Assembly: GCF_038397755.1 (NCBI RefSeq)
Contig: NZ_CP151637.1
Span: forward strand, 1,240,001 to 1,304,000
Source of the DNA: Microbacterium sp. LWH7-1.2
Lineage (GTDB): Bacteria > Actinomycetota > Actinomycetes > Actinomycetales > Microbacteriaceae
Direction: 5' to 3'
DNA length: 64,000 bases
Part shown: positions 18,801-27,997 of the stretch, one piece after another
Position numbering within the stretch: position 1 is the first letter of the stretch
Layout of the letters: the number at the start of each line of letters is the position of its first letter
The notes under the pieces: generated by a model
What the model saw: the letters and a program-made list of their open reading frames with translations, nothing else
The model's database searches: none
What the model was told of the DNA's origin: nothing
Made by a program: the position numbers and the translations under genes

Positions 18801-19158
18801 CGTCGCCGCGGAGCACGCGCATCTTCGTGCCGTCCTCCGTGCGGGACTCGTCGAGCTTGCCGCGGCCGTACGAGAGGATGTTGCGCTGCTCCTCGCCGCG
18901 GGGTCGGCCCGTCACTCCCCCGTTCGACGCGCCGTTGAACGGCGTCGTGTGCGGCATCATGAGGGCGATGTAGGCGTCCATCAGCGTCGACTTGCCCGAG
19001 CCCGACCCACCGCACAGCAGGGTGGCCTCCGGCGAGAACCGCACGCGGTGCGCGCCGTCGTAGCCGCCCCAGTTGACGAGCTGCAGATCCTCGGCGAGCC
19101 ACTGCTGACCCCGGGAAGCTGCCGGGATGAGCCCGAACAGCGTGTCGAGCATCGTCAC
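15808..19158 (-). CDS. jetC: JetC/MksB: SMC-like ATPase of a Wadjet/Mks condensin
   Basis: A 1116-residue SMC-type ATPase. Walker A is GGSGSGKST at 50-58, the ABC signature is [12 protein letters not shown] near 1012-1023, and Walker B is [14 protein letters not shown] near 1045-1058. Between them lie long heptad-rich coiled-coil arms with a compact hinge-like middle. The N-terminal LVNWGGYDG context is typical of JetC/MksB. It acts with the two upstream proteins as a loop-extruding complex. In complete Wadjet systems this complex presents small circular DNA to the JetD nuclease. It overlaps jetB by ATGA. The next gene downstream is the convergent acyltransferase, so no jetD follows. Confidence 0.92.
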   Translation of the reverse strand: MTMLDTLFGLIPAASRGQQWLAEDLQLVNWGGYDGAHRVRFSPEATLLCGGSGSGKSTLMDAYIALMMPHTTPFNGASNGGVTGRPRGEEQRNILSYGRGKLDESRTEDGTKMRVLRGDGEDTWTAVAMTWIDHDGSRFTAVRAWYIPAGARVLEDTVRVRATTDRAFDLSSLQQAAALRLSDLSIRNAGLDPVGTDREFSARLHAVLGIGAAGAGSKAMSLLARIQAGQQITTVDDLYKRLVLEEPETMTTADAVVAHFDGLESTRTRMLTARQQVSALEPIRELRERIAAAIQRLQLIDEVGEFSDPASLATLWRADRRLGLLRDVETELRDRKNAADISLRENRALADAAEAERDGLVEVLRLSGGGRLETAQRELREVERRLTATQNRRVALEADLRAIGEEAATHAEFTTLVERARETLADRDAKGGARAEYAEAISAEKSIAREIAELEAEVRRATGLQGNIPSALHESRELVARAAGIELEDLPFVGELVEVRTEFEPWRQAFNLALGGFATTLLIDVAHIGRFRTAIDSVRTPVRLRYEGVHTGLAEVDLRDTTTLPGRLDYQSTPFTGWLQERLDDRFGFVCVDSAAELSRHRMALTLSGQISQGSRGAHGGHGRDNVLGFSNDRRLADLARQLDEARARLGRAVENRKRTDAALDALDARFAVYAKLRDLTWEQVDVASITAERDRWLAVQEEVTASNPEIARVQGQIAAAKGKAARLREEIARTTVEREQIESQWSDVIDDVDSDQTVVDAAEDAGRMLSPEQSAFLDDRFRLAETSNPESASDALAGFVAALTTAAQRLVDDRRAAADSLEQQRDSVRRIMVSFLERWPNPNLLPDPDESIDDFERILEALRTSGLHELEAEWRDSLLKLSGNDLTNLDSTLSRSIREIRDRIEPINEIMQDLPFYDDDHRLQITTRENQSEARRRFRRELREVRALIEAASSDDEREQAYRRMSRLIGHMRRSAPDFADLIDVRNHVRVSAERVDAATKKHVALYDHIGEKSGGESQELIAFIVGAALRYQLGDAGAARPRYAPVFMDEALIKADAHFTKRAIGAWRGLGFQLVIGAPNDKYSAIEPHVDVEYDILKDTRGRSWAKPKVGLRG

Positions 19159-19865
19159 AGCGCGGCCTCCTCGAGTTCGGGGTCTTCGAGATCCGGAAGG
19201 GGACCCTGTGCGCGCAACCAGTCACGCAGCTCGCGCAGCTTCTCCGCGCTCAGCACGATCTCGACGAGGGGGCTGATGCGGAACCTGCCCGTCGTCTCTT
19301 CGTCGACGATGCCGTCGCGCGCGAGCCGATCCATCGCCTTGCGGATCGACCGCTGACGGCGAGCGGTGTCGCCGTCGGCATCCACGAAGTAGCTCATCAC
19401 CGTCTGTTCGACGTCTTCGATATCGACGCGCGCCGCAGGCTCCCCCGCCGCCGACTCGCGCTGATAGACCGTGCGCAGGTGGACGAGCACGAGCGTCTCG
19501 GAGCGGGTGTACGCGGCATCCCGAAGCAGGATCGGCATCTCGAGCTCGTCGGAGCGCACCTGCTGCTTGTATGCGACGCCGCGATCGTGGTCCACCACGA
19601 GGCGCACGAACAGGTCGTTGAGGCGCGACTCGATGAGCTGCTGGTTGTCGAGCAGCACCGTCCACTCGTCGCGGTTGCGGTCCGCGAGCACGAACCGTCG
19701 CTGGAGCACGTGCACGAAGACACGACGCACGGCCGGGTCGAGGACGCCTCGGTCACCGGGGAAGAGCTCGTCGAGGTCGTCCTCCATCGCGGCGGGCGCG
19801 ATGAACGCCTCGCTCGCATCGACGTCGCCGGTGTCGAGATCGCTCCGTTCAGCGGTCTCAGTCAT
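19155..19865 (-). CDS. jetB: JetB/MksE: DUF4194 winged-helix partner
   Basis: A 236-residue protein of the DUF4194 (MksE/JetB) family. It is a kite-type winged-helix subunit that bridges the JetA kleisin and the SMC arms. It has an acidic N-terminal tail, then the conserved [20 protein letters not shown] (about 52-71) and [20 protein letters not shown], and a C-terminal winged helix around [19 protein letters not shown]. The start overlaps the jetA stop by 8 bases and its stop overlaps jetC by 4, giving a coupled three-gene operon. Confidence 0.92.
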   Translation of the reverse strand: MTETAERSDLDTGDVDASEAFIAPAAMEDDLDELFPGDRGVLDPAVRRVFVHVLQRRFVLADRNRDEWTVLLDNQQLIESRLNDLFVRLVVDHDRGVAYKQQVRSDELEMPILLRDAAYTRSETLVLVHLRTVYQRESAAGEPAARVDIEDVEQTVMSYFVDADGDTARRQRSIRKAMDRLARDGIVDEETTGRFRISPLVEIVLSAEKLRELRDWLRAQGPLPDLEDPELEEAAL

Positions 19866-21330
19866 CGTCGTGCTCCTTCGCGGTGCGGGCGGTCACGGAT
19901 CCGAACGCGAACCGTCGCGTCGTCCCGTCGGGACGCAGCGCTTCGACGACGGACACCCCGCCGCCTTCGCTCATGCCGTTGCGGTGCGCGATCTCGAGGA
20001 GGCCCACGAGGTCGACCGGGCGTCGGGCGGCGTCGTCGACGCCCTCGAACGCGTCGCCCAGGTCGAACTCGTCGCCGAGACCGGAGACGTACGCCTCGAG
20101 CTCGGCGTACCGGGGTCCGCCCCAGGCGCGGGTGTCAGCATCCGCGAATTCCGCGTCCTCGTCCGAGGCGGTGAGCGGCGCCGGCGCGCCGGGCGGACGG
20201 ATGTCGCTCACCGACTGCCGCAGGTGGCCGATGTCGGCCATGGGGAGGCTGCGCAGCGGCTCGACCCCGGCGTCGGAGGACGAGCTTCGGGTCCACGCCT
20301 GAAGACCCGACATGACGTCGCGCAGGAGGTCGTCGACGTGCCGGTCGCGGATCGGGTCGTGGGTGCGGACCTGCCCGGTGATCACGCGCGAGGCACGGCG
20401 CTGGGCGGTGAGCACCTCCTCCACGCCGAGCTCGACCCGGCGGCCGATGGCATCCAGCTCCCTGCGCTGCTCGGCGTCCATGAGGCGTGTGAACGGCTGT
20501 GCGAGCAGCGTGTGCAGCTGTTCGGTGAGGCTGTCGATGCGCTCCGGATCGCCGATCAGGCGCAGCGCCCCCGCGAAGGCCCGGCCTTCCGCGGTGGACT
20601 GCATGACGTGCTGGCCGCGCTGCAGGTACTCGCGCAGCACCTCGCCGGTCGGCCGGACGTCGCGACGCAGATCCGCGACGACATCGCGCTGCATCGCCTT
20701 GATCGACTCGGCGACGCGGGTGAAATCCGCCGGCAGCTCGCGCGCCAGGTGCAGGACGTTCTCGGCCTCTTCGAGGAGCTGCTCGTCGTCGACCGGCTCG
20801 GACTGCCCGAGCTCGAGGCGCGCGATCTCGGCATCGAGCGCGTCACGCTCCTGGATGAGGCGGGCCCTTCGCACGGCGGGATCGGTCTCGGCGTGATCGG
20901 AGAGGCGGTCCACCGCCTCGAGCAACGTGCGGACGCGGGAGTTCGAGACGCGCGTGCGGCCGCCGGCCGTGCGACCGGTGATCTCGAGGGCGCCCACCGC
21001 GTGCGCGGTCAGGCGGTACACCTCGGTGTCGCCGTCGATCTGCGGCACGAGCCATCCGACTCTCACCCAGTAGCGGCAGATCTCGCGGGCGGTACCGACG
21101 GGGAGTGTGCGGTCGCCCTCGTCATAGCCCGCGGCGCGGAGTTCGTCGAGGATCTCTGCGACTTCGGCGTGGGCGTCGGAGATCTCGACGGACGGGCGAT
21201 CGACCGTGAACACGATCGAGAGAGCCGCGACCACGAAGGGGGCGTATCGACCGTGCAGGAGGTCGAGGGTTGGGGTTCGGAACGCCGCGAGTGAGCGCAG
21301 ATATGCCGCCTCGGCACGAGTGTTCCCCAT
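19858..21330 (-). CDS. jetA: JetA/MksF: DUF3375 kleisin-like subunit
   Basis: A 490-residue DUF3375 protein, the kleisin of Wadjet/Mks complexes. The N-terminal winged helix starts near [20 protein letters not shown]. The middle is rich in heptads ([20 protein letters not shown]), and the C-terminal part contains the RNGMSEGG segment. The frame is open to 21474, but [11 protein letters not shown] gives the family's normal length. A GGAGG lies only two bases before this ATG, which is unusually close. It is first in the operon, divergent from panD with a 97-base shared upstream region. Confidence 0.9.
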   Translation of the reverse strand: MGNTRAEAAYLRSLAAFRTPTLDLLHGRYAPFVVAALSIVFTVDRPSVEISDAHAEVAEILDELRAAGYDEGDRTLPVGTAREICRYWVRVGWLVPQIDGDTEVYRLTAHAVGALEITGRTAGGRTRVSNSRVRTLLEAVDRLSDHAETDPAVRRARLIQERDALDAEIARLELGQSEPVDDEQLLEEAENVLHLARELPADFTRVAESIKAMQRDVVADLRRDVRPTGEVLREYLQRGQHVMQSTAEGRAFAGALRLIGDPERIDSLTEQLHTLLAQPFTRLMDAEQRRELDAIGRRVELGVEEVLTAQRRASRVITGQVRTHDPIRDRHVDDLLRDVMSGLQAWTRSSSSDAGVEPLRSLPMADIGHLRQSVSDIRPPGAPAPLTASDEDAEFADADTRAWGGPRYAELEAYVSGLGDEFDLGDAFEGVDDAARRPVDLVGLLEIAHRNGMSEGGGVSVVEALRPDGTTRRFAFGSVTARTAKEHDDD

Positions 21331-21427
21331 CGCCTCCAGCCTACCCGGGGCGGCGGGACACCGCGATTCGGGGCGACCTCGCGCGATCGTATTATTGGGC
21401 TCGATCCACTGACCCCTCGGAGTTCCC

Positions 21428-21814
21428 TTGCGTCGCACGCTGCTCAAGTCCAAGATCCACCGCGCCACCGTCACCGGAAGTGACCTGAACTACGTCGGGT
21501 CGATCACGATCGACGCCGACCTCTTGGACCTCGCCGACATCGTCGAGCACGAGCAGGTGCACGTGGTCGACGTCAACAACGGCGCGCGCTTCGAGACGTA
21601 CACGATCGCCGGCGAACGCGGCACCGGCGTGATGCAGATCAACGGCGCCGCGGCGCGCCTCGTCCACACCGGCGACGTCGTGATCGTGATGTCGTACGCC
21701 CAGTACGAGCGCGAAGAGGTGCTCGAGCACCAGCCCGTCGTGGTGAACATCGATGAGTCGACGCCCGGTGCGCCGGCGAACAGCGCCGTGCGCGTGCTCA
21801 CAACCGCGGGCTGA
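21428..21814 (+). CDS. panD: Aspartate 1-decarboxylase
   Basis: Makes beta-alanine from aspartate for pantothenate and coenzyme A. It is translated as a pro-enzyme and self-cleaves between Gly24 and Ser25 (NYVGSIT) to form the pyruvoyl cofactor. Length 128 aa and the [12 protein letters not shown] start are typical. The start codon is TTG, with a CGGAG site about 5 bases upstream. A TATTAT at 21390-21395 in the divergent gap with jetA is a possible -10 element. The gene stands alone and is followed by a strong palindrome. Confidence 0.95.
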   Translation: MRRTLLKSKIHRATVTGSDLNYVGSITIDADLLDLADIVEHEQVHVVDVNNGARFETYTIAGERGTGVMQINGAAARLVHTGDVVIVMSYAQYEREEVLEHQPVVVNIDESTPGAPANSAVRVLTTAG

Positions 21815-21843
21815 CCGCGGTCGTCGGGCCAGCGGCCACGCAG

Positions 21844-21887
21844 ACGACGAAGTCCCGGAAGCCGATCGGCTTCCGGGACTTCGTCGT
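21844..21887. terminator. Perfect 44-base palindrome, bidirectional terminator
   Basis: Both arms of 22 bases are exact reverse complements, with outer ends ACGACGAAGTCCCGG and its complement. It lies 29 bases after the panD stop and 4 bases from the 3' end of the tRNA-Pro fragment on the other strand, so it can terminate transcription from both sides. In the ancestral chromosome it was probably the terminator of an intact tRNA-Pro gene. Confidence 0.8.
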
Positions 21888-21891
21888 TCTC

Positions 21892-21926
21892 GTCGGGATG
21901 ACAGGATTTGAACCTGCGACCCCCTG
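21892..21926 (-). other. 3' end of tRNA-Pro without its 5' half: probable att site
   Basis: On the minus strand the block reads as the variable loop, T arm (GCAGGTTCAAATCCTG) and 3' acceptor strand (TCATCCCGA) of an actinobacterial tRNA-Pro. After the CAGGGGGTC end the sequence stops matching a tRNA, so the anticodon and D arms and the 5' acceptor strand are missing. A 35-base tRNA 3' fragment next to the old terminator is what remains at one end when an element integrates into a tRNA gene. The intact tRNA would then be at the other end, outside this window. tRNA identity is from memory of the family pattern. Confidence 0.75.
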
Positions 21927-22697
21927 GAGAGTTCAGGCGATTTCCGAGCTCCACCGGTTGTCATGAGAACCCTCGCGTTCCCTTGTCTTGACAGGGAACC
22001 GGGCGGTTCGAGTTCTCCGATTGTATCCGGTCGGCTCGGGTCGCCCCTGAGTGATTGGGGTGGCGAAGTGATGGCGCACTCCCCCGGCGACTCGTCGGCC
22101 GGCTGAGTGGCCCACATGCACACCTTCCTTATGGAAGGGAGCTGAAAATGAACCGCAGCATCGCCACCTAAACTGCCTCCTTACCTGAGGCGTCGATAGC
22201 ACCGTCCGCCGAGCACCGTTGGATGAGCGTCGTATTCCTGCAAGGCGAGGGGGCCGACGCCGTTCTCCAGATGATCGACCGAGACAGATGCGAGGCTGTG
22301 ATCCGCCACCTGTCCTAATGGGATGTCGGCGACGAGACGAGGGATGCCGCGCTGGGTAACGGAAATGTGTACGACGAGATGATCCCGCAGAGTCCGACCG
22401 ATGAGGTCGTCCCACGTGCGGCGTCGGGCTACGCGCTCGCGAACAACGGGCGCTTCGGGTACGTGTCTCTGCTGCGCACCTTCGCGCCAGTCACCGAGCA
22501 GCCACCTATCCCAGCGACCCCGTCGCCCGCTCGGCTGGAACACGTGCGGATCGCGCCAGTTCGGCACGTCACGTCCAGGCGCGCTACTGGGCACTACCTC
22601 TGACGGGCTCCAGCTCGTTGGCGGGCGAGGCAATCGTGATCGACATGCCCTCCGGATCCCTCTACGCGCCGTCGCTCCCACCGGATCGCCACGAGGG
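21927..22697. other. Gene-poor junction region after the tRNA fragment
   Basis: I see no convincing gene here. Short open frames exist on both strands, but none has a ribosome binding site, normal codon pattern and recognisable product together. Close to the att block there are nested inverted repeats: GTTCCCT at 21977-21983 pairs with AGGGAAC at 21993-21999, and GAGAAC at 21965-21970 pairs with GTTCTC at 22012-22017. These could be integrase arm sites or a terminator. The rest looks like decayed coding DNA. Confidence 0.5.
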
Positions 22698-23297
22698 CTA
22701 GTCGACAGCAAAGAACCTTTCGCAGTACGAGTCGAACACACCGATGATGTCCAGCGTCCGGTCACGCACCCACACGGCTTCGAGTCCATCCCAGAAGGCG
22801 GTGAATTCGGCGGCGGCGATGGCTGGGTCACGTTTCCAGGTGAGCCGCCGCTCCAGTTCGGATCGGGCACCCCGCTCCCGATTGCTGTAGAGCTCGTGCG
22901 CCGGGTGGGTGGGAGACAGGGCCTCCACCGACAGCATCACATGGAGACGGACCAGTTCGGGTTTGCTGATGTTCCTCTCGAACACGGCGGTGTATAGCGC
23001 GCGCACGTCGACCGACGTGCCGGAGTTGTACCGTTTCGCGGCCTCTTGGAAGTAGGTGTACTGGTCCTCGTCGTGGGCGTTGATCACCGCGATGAGCAGG
23101 TCGTCCATCGATGCGAAGTAATGCAGGACGGATGGTCGTCGGATGTCGCATGCCTCGGCCACCGCTGCCAAGGTCACCGCTGTATACCCTGAGTCGCTGA
23201 TCAGGCGGGTTGCGACTTCAAGAATCTGGGCGCGACGTCTTTCGGGACTGAGGCGCACACGCCGGCGCGATGGTGCAAGGGGGGCTGTACCGGTCAT
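22698..23297 (-). CDS. TetR family regulator of the sugar module
   Basis: A 199-residue TetR-type repressor. The DNA-binding domain covers about residues 18-65 (RRAQILEVATRLISDSGYTAVTLAAVAEACDIRRPSVLHYF), followed by an all-helical ligand domain. It is divergent from the MFS transporter. Two similar operator-like repeats lie in the shared upstream region, so it most likely represses the transporter/glucosidase operon and itself, and is released by a plant-type glycoside or its product. The ligand is an inference. Confidence 0.88.
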   Translation of the reverse strand: MTGTAPLAPSRRRVRLSPERRRAQILEVATRLISDSGYTAVTLAAVAEACDIRRPSVLHYFASMDDLLIAVINAHDEDQYTYFQEAAKRYNSGTSVDVRALYTAVFERNISKPELVRLHVMLSVEALSPTHPAHELYSNRERGARSELERRLTWKRDPAIAAAEFTAFWDGLEAVWVRDRTLDIIGVFDSYCERFFAVD

Positions 23298-23328
23298 AGC
23301 CGAGAGCCTACTGGCGTGTCTTGCAATT

Positions 23329-23367
23329 ATCTACACCGTGGTAGATACTATCTTCACCTTGGTAGAT
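23329..23367. promoter_or_regulatory. Tandem TetR operators
   Basis: Two 18-base elements, ATCTACACCGTGGTAGAT at 23329-23346 and ATCTTCACCTTGGTAGAT at 23350-23367, share ATCT-N-CACC-N-TGGTAGAT. Each has ATCTAC/GTAGAT-type arms. They are 21 bases apart, two helical turns, in the only AT-rich part of the TetR/MFS divergent region. Binding by two dimers on one face of the helix is likely. Confidence 0.75.
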
Positions 23368-23399
23368 AAGCCGGGTCCGGAGCAGCGACGCTGACCGGA

Positions 23400-24710
23400 A
23401 TGCCTCGAGTTTGGATGATGATGTCCTCTGAAATCCCTGATCCCTTCGCTCACCCCGACGTTCTCGCAGAACCGACCGGGACGATCGGCGCCCGCCCGGG
23501 TCGCCGAGGAACGGCGCGGCTCGGAACCGCATTCTTCATCGGCGGCCTCGGATGGGTCTTCGCCAATACGGTTCTGACCGGCGTGATCACCGCCGCAAAG
23601 CTGGCCATCCTCGCACCGGAGGACAAGGTGGTGCTACTGGGGCTGATCACCGCACTGACCGCGATCGTTTCGACCGTGATCCTCTTCTTCTGGGGGGCGA
23701 TCTCCGACCTCACCCGGAGTCGGTTTGGGCGCCGCACCCCCTGGATCATCATCGGCGCGATCGGCGGTCTCCTGGGCCTGGTGTTCGTCGCGTTGGCCGA
23801 CACGGTGCCCCTGTTCATCGTCGCGCTAGTGATCTACTCGATCATGTTCAACGCCCTTCCCCCCGCGATGCTGGCGGTCTTCCCGGACAGGGTGCCCCGC
23901 ACGAAGCGAGGGACGATGTCAGCTGTCTACGGCGGAGCACAGCTCGTAGCCGGTTCGGTTGCAGTCATCGTGGCTTCGGGCTTCATCACTGCTCCCGACA
24001 CCGTGCTGTACATCGCTGGCGGGGTGCTCCTGGTCTCGGCGGTCCTTTTCGTCCTGATCGCCCCTGATAGCGACAACAGGGACCAGCCGCGCGAGCGGAT
24101 GAACATGCGCGGGCTGCTGCACGCCTTCCGCTTCCCGGCCAAGGCGCCGGACTTCTACTGGGCCTTCGCCGGTCGATTCCTGCTCCTGCTCGGATTCTTC
24201 ATGGTGACGAACTTCACGCTCTACATCCTCACGGACTTCATCGGGCTCTCCAATGAGGAAGCTGGCGGGATCCTCGCCCTGTCCGGACTCGCGCTGCTGG
24301 TGTCTACGGCCATCGGCACGTTCGTAGCCGGGCCGTTGTCGGATCGGATCGGCCGCCGCAAGATGCCGATCTTCGTGGCTGTGATGCTATTCGTGGTGGC
24401 CCTCGCACTACCGCTGATCTTCCAGACCGGATGGTCGATGATCGCCTTCACGGCGGTCGCAGGGCTGGGCTTGGGGGCCTTCCTCTCCGTCGACACCGCC
24501 CTCATGACAGAGGTCCTGCCGTCGGACGAGGAGGCCGGCAAGGATCTCGGCATCCTCAACACCGCCAACACGGTGCCGGCCATCGTGGCGCCGATCGTCA
24601 CGTCGACTATCGTCGCGTCGGGATTGGGATACCCGCCGGTATTCATCGTTTCCATCGTGATCGTCCTCATCGGCGGGTTCAGCATCTTCAAGATCAAGTC
24701 GGTCCGCTGA
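23400..24710 (+). CDS. MFS sugar/glycoside transporter
   Basis: A 436-residue inner membrane protein with 12 predicted helices. The motif DLTRSRFGRRTPWIIIGA after helix 2-3 and DRIGRRKMP in the second half are MFS A-type signatures. The first one resembles the GPH (glycoside-pentoside-hexuronide) and SLC45-like sugar carriers. It sits directly before a cytoplasmic beta-glucosidase, so it probably imports an intact beta-glucoside by proton symport. Start choices are 23400 or the ATG triplet at 23415-23423, since no site has a strong ribosome binding sequence. Confidence 0.85.
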   Translation: MPRVWMMMSSEIPDPFAHPDVLAEPTGTIGARPGRRGTARLGTAFFIGGLGWVFANTVLTGVITAAKLAILAPEDKVVLLGLITALTAIVSTVILFFWGAISDLTRSRFGRRTPWIIIGAIGGLLGLVFVALADTVPLFIVALVIYSIMFNALPPAMLAVFPDRVPRTKRGTMSAVYGGAQLVAGSVAVIVASGFITAPDTVLYIAGGVLLVSAVLFVLIAPDSDNRDQPRERMNMRGLLHAFRFPAKAPDFYWAFAGRFLLLLGFFMVTNFTLYILTDFIGLSNEEAGGILALSGLALLVSTAIGTFVAGPLSDRIGRRKMPIFVAVMLFVVALALPLIFQTGWSMIAFTAVAGLGLGAFLSVDTALMTEVLPSDEEAGKDLGILNTANTVPAIVAPIVTSTIVASGLGYPPVFIVSIVIVLIGGFSIFKIKSVR

Positions 24711-24738
24711 GCTGGCCCCGAGATCCACGGCACCCACC

Positions 24739-27015
24739 ATGATCGATATCAATCACTTGTCCGTACCGGAACGTGCGGCCCTAACCAGCGGCGGCACGTT
24801 CTGGGAGACCAAGACGGTTCACGGGTATCCGCCCATTGCCTTCTCCGATGGTCCCCACGGTGTTCGGCGACAGCTGGAGAACGCTGACCACCTCGGAATC
24901 GCGGAGAGCGTGCCAGCCACCTGCTTCCCGCCCGCGGCCGCGCTCGCTCAAACGTGGGATCCCTCACTCGTCCGCCGGGTTGGCGCGGCGCTGGGGGTTG
25001 AGGCCAGGAGCCTCTCCGTCGACGTGCTCCTGGGCCCCGGCATCAACATCAAACGCGACCCCCGGGGTGGCAGGAACTTCGAGTATTTCAGTGAGGACCC
25101 GTTCCTCACCGGGGCCCTCGGAGAATGGTGGGTCCGAGGTCTGCAGAGTGAAGGAGTCGGCGCTGCCCTGAAACATTTCGCGGCCTACAGCTCCGAGACG
25201 GACAGGATGCGGGCCAGCTCTGATGTTGACGAGCGGACCCTGCGGGAGATCTACCTCCGCGGCTTCGAACGGATCGTGAAGAAGGCGAAGCCGTGGACGG
25301 TGATGTGCTCCTATAACCGGCTCAACGGTGTGTACACCGCTGAAAACCGTTGGCTGCTCACCGATGTCCTCCGGGGCGAGTGGGATTTCGACGGGGTCGT
25401 CATCAGCGATTGGGGAGGGGTGAGGGACCGCGTCGCCTCCCTCGATGCTGGGCTTGACATCGAGATGCCCGCGAATGGAGGACTTAGCGACGCCTTAGTG
25501 GTGTCCGCCATCGAAGAGGGCCTCATCGGAGCTGATCGGCTCGAAACCGCGGCCCGCCGGGTGGCTGCCCTAGTCGAGAAAGCCGAGGCTGTTGCCGGCG
25601 CGCCCGTCGGGTTCTCGGTCACGGACCATCACACCCTGGCACGGGAAGTCGCGGGACGCTCCATCGTCCTGCTGAAGAACGATGACCGTGTGCTTCCTCT
25701 GCGTAGCGGTGGAAGCATCGCAGTGATCGGCGAATTCGCGAAGAGCCCTCGCATTCAGGGCGGCGGCAGCTCGCGTGTAAACCCGACGATCGTGGACACG
25801 CCGTTCGATGAGATACGCGACCGGAACGGCGGGAGTGCGGTGACCTTCACCGCCGGCTTCGCCACGAACGGATCTGAAGACGCCGACGAGCTGCGCGCCG
25901 ACGCCCTCCGCGCCGCCACAGGTGCAGAAACGGTGGTGCTCTTCCTCGGGCCGGGCGACGCGCAGTCCTCCGAAGGCTTCGACCGCGACAACATCGAACT
26001 CCCCGACGACCAGCTGCACCTCCTGCGCACAATCGCGGCAGTCCACCACCGTGTCGTGGTTGTCCTCACCAGCGGCGGAGTACTCGGCCTGACCGACGTC
26101 ACCGCCCACGCGGCGGGCATCCTCTCAACAAGCCTGCTCGGCCAGGGGGGAGGTCGCGGGATCGCAGACGTCCTTTTCGGCATCGTCAACCCTTCGGCCC
26201 GCCTCACCGAGACCGTCCCGAAACGACTCGAGGACGTTCCCGCCTTCTTGACAGCTTTCGCTGAGAACCAGCACACCGTGTACGGGGAACGTCACTTCGT
26301 CGGCTACCGCTGGTACGACGCACGCCAGATGGACGTCGAATACCCGTTCGGCCATGGCATGTCTTATACGTCGTTCGCCTACGGTGATCTCACGGTGACC
26401 CTCGTCGAGGACCGGCTCTCGGCTTCTTTCGACATCACCAACACCGGCGATAGAGACGGTCGGGAGGTCCCGCAGCTGTACTTCGGCGTATTCGAGTCGG
26501 TGATCTCGCGCGCACCCCGCGCGTTGGTCGGCTTCGACAGTGTTGTTCTCGAGCGTGGTGAGACGCGCCGGATCACGATCGATGTCCCTCTGACTGAGCT
26601 TGCCTACTGGGATAGCCGCATGAGCCGGTGGGTTATCGAAACTGGACGGTACAACTTGTTCGTGGGAGCCTCGAGCCGCGACGTCCGCTCCACGACAACC
26701 GTGATGATCTCAGGTGACGACGCGCCACCGCCACTTACCCTGAGCTCGACGCTCGGTGAGGTCCTGGAGCATCCGGGTGCACAGAATCTCGCCCGCACCC
26801 TCCTTGGCGGCTCTGCCGATGCGATGGCGGACGGTACAAACGAACTCGGCATCGACATGGCCCGGATGATGGCCTCGATCCCCATCGCACGGTGGGTGAC
26901 CCTCTCCGCAGGCGCACTGACGCGAGAAGCCCTCACCCAAGCTCTCGATGCAATCAACACTTCGGGCGCCCCATGGCCAGTCCGTTTCGGGCCCGCCCCC
27001 AGCGCACAGGACTAG
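24739..27015 (+). CDS. GH3 beta-glucosidase, cytoplasmic
   Basis: A 758-residue glycoside hydrolase family 3 enzyme that releases glucose or a related sugar from beta-glycosides. The nucleophile is Asp224 in VVISDWGG, and KHF (145-147) is the substrate-binding motif after GPGINIKRDPRGGRNFEYF. The second domain follows from about 300, and a fibronectin-III-like domain from about 560-650. There is no signal peptide, so it acts on imported substrate, in agreement with the MFS gene 28 bases upstream. Codon usage is less GC-rich than in the siderophore and catabolic regions, which suggests separate acquisition. Confidence 0.92.
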   Translation: MIDINHLSVPERAALTSGGTFWETKTVHGYPPIAFSDGPHGVRRQLENADHLGIAESVPATCFPPAAALAQTWDPSLVRRVGAALGVEARSLSVDVLLGPGINIKRDPRGGRNFEYFSEDPFLTGALGEWWVRGLQSEGVGAALKHFAAYSSETDRMRASSDVDERTLREIYLRGFERIVKKAKPWTVMCSYNRLNGVYTAENRWLLTDVLRGEWDFDGVVISDWGGVRDRVASLDAGLDIEMPANGGLSDALVVSAIEEGLIGADRLETAARRVAALVEKAEAVAGAPVGFSVTDHHTLAREVAGRSIVLLKNDDRVLPLRSGGSIAVIGEFAKSPRIQGGGSSRVNPTIVDTPFDEIRDRNGGSAVTFTAGFATNGSEDADELRADALRAATGAETVVLFLGPGDAQSSEGFDRDNIELPDDQLHLLRTIAAVHHRVVVVLTSGGVLGLTDVTAHAAGILSTSLLGQGGGRGIADVLFGIVNPSARLTETVPKRLEDVPAFLTAFAENQHTVYGERHFVGYRWYDARQMDVEYPFGHGMSYTSFAYGDLTVTLVEDRLSASFDITNTGDRDGREVPQLYFGVFESVISRAPRALVGFDSVVLERGETRRITIDVPLTELAYWDSRMSRWVIETGRYNLFVGASSRDVRSTTTVMISGDDAPPPLTLSSTLGEVLEHPGAQNLARTLLGGSADAMADGTNELGIDMARMMASIPIARWVTLSAGALTREALTQALDAINTSGAPWPVRFGPAPSAQD

Positions 27016-27394
27016 CAACCGTGATGTCAGAAGCTGAATTCGGCCAGGCCGCTGAAAGCTCCGCCGACCGACCCGATGACGGAAGACCCCATGAACGTCA
27101 CCGCCTCCCGTCCGGTGTTCGGCCCTAGCTGCTGACGGAGGCTGACTGGATCGACTCGACCTGCGAGTGAGCCGCTCCACTCTGGCAACAGATCCGGTCG
27201 TCAACGCCAACGCCTACGTCGACGTCGTCGTCCCGTATGGCCGGCACCGATCCCACGTCCAGTGCCGCTCGCCATGTCGCAAAGATCCAAAGCGACGCGC
27301 TCGTGCTCTGACACCATGCGCAATTCGCCGCGGCCTCATCGGTGATCAGTTAAGCGTCCTCCGTCGTCGACAGGCGGTGAAAGTGATCCGCCCA
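27016..27394. other. Intergenic region, nothing recognised
   Basis: This 379-base gap separates the glucosidase from the converging flavin reductase gene. A 34-codon frame from 27024 (MSEAEFGQAAES) has no recognisable product, and an open frame at 27167-27748 is only the reverse of the reductase. No clear terminator hairpin, repeat or RNA gene is visible. Confidence 0.4.
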
Positions 27395-27997
27395 TCACAG
27401 GCGCGAGTGCTCTCCGAGGTGATGCCAAGCACGATTGTGATAGACGAGGGGTCGCGTCGTCTCTGCGTTCGCCTCCGCACTTCCAGCGGCTGGTGCACTC
27501 GTCTGGAGCGCGTGCACGACCATGAGCGTCGAACTGCCTGCCTCCAACTGAGCGATGACCGCGCCGCGGATCCAGGCGTGCGCACCGTGGTACACCGGCT
27601 CGCCGGTGACCAGTCGATTCCAGGAGTCCTCGTCGGCGAACCGGTCCACACCGCTCGTCGCGCACAACTTGGCGATACCGATCTGGTCGGCGCCGAGAAG
27701 ATGGACGACGACTGTCTCGGCGCGTTTGATCGTCGGCGCGCTCGATGAGAGCTCCGAAATCGAGAAGACGAGCAGTGGAGGCTCGGCACTGACCGAGAAG
27801 ACCGACGTCGCAGTCAACCCGACGGGACCGTCGCCCGCATCTGCGGTGACCACCGCTACACCGGCGGGATGGTTGCGGAATGCCCGCTTGAACTCGTCCG
27901 CGCTGACTGTGTTCGGGAGTGTGCGATGCGGCGTCACACTCTCCGGGTTGGTCGCACCGGTCGGATGCGTCTGGTCAGACTCGGCCACCGCGGTCAT
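27395..27997 (-). CDS. Flavin reductase component of a two-component monooxygenase
   Basis: A 200-residue protein of the flavin reductase-like domain family (HpaC/HsaB type). It supplies reduced FMN or FAD to the oxygenase encoded just upstream. The segments FRNHPAGVAVVTAD, GLTATSVFSVSAEPPLLVFSI and the C-terminal LVYHNRAWHHL are characteristic. It starts by ATGA overlap with the oxygenase gene, so the two are made together. Confidence 0.9.
   Translation of the reverse strand: MTAVAESDQTHPTGATNPESVTPHRTLPNTVSADEFKRAFRNHPAGVAVVTADAGDGPVGLTATSVFSVSAEPPLLVFSISELSSSAPTIKRAETVVVHLLGADQIGIAKLCATSGVDRFADEDSWNRLVTGEPVYHGAHAWIRGAVIAQLEAGSSTLMVVHALQTSAPAAGSAEANAETTRPLVYHNRAWHHLGEHSRL

Noticed and set aside
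22367..22603. Plus-strand frame of 78 codons
   Set aside because: No ribosome binding site, no recognisable product and competing frames on the other strand.
22181..22870. Minus-strand frame in the junction region, 229 codons
   Set aside because: It overlaps the TetR gene in another frame, has no ribosome binding site and no recognisable domain; at most the part near 22181-22450 is a decayed remnant.
27167..27748. Plus-strand frame of 193 codons
   Set aside because: It is the reverse of the flavin reductase gene for most of its length and has no domain.
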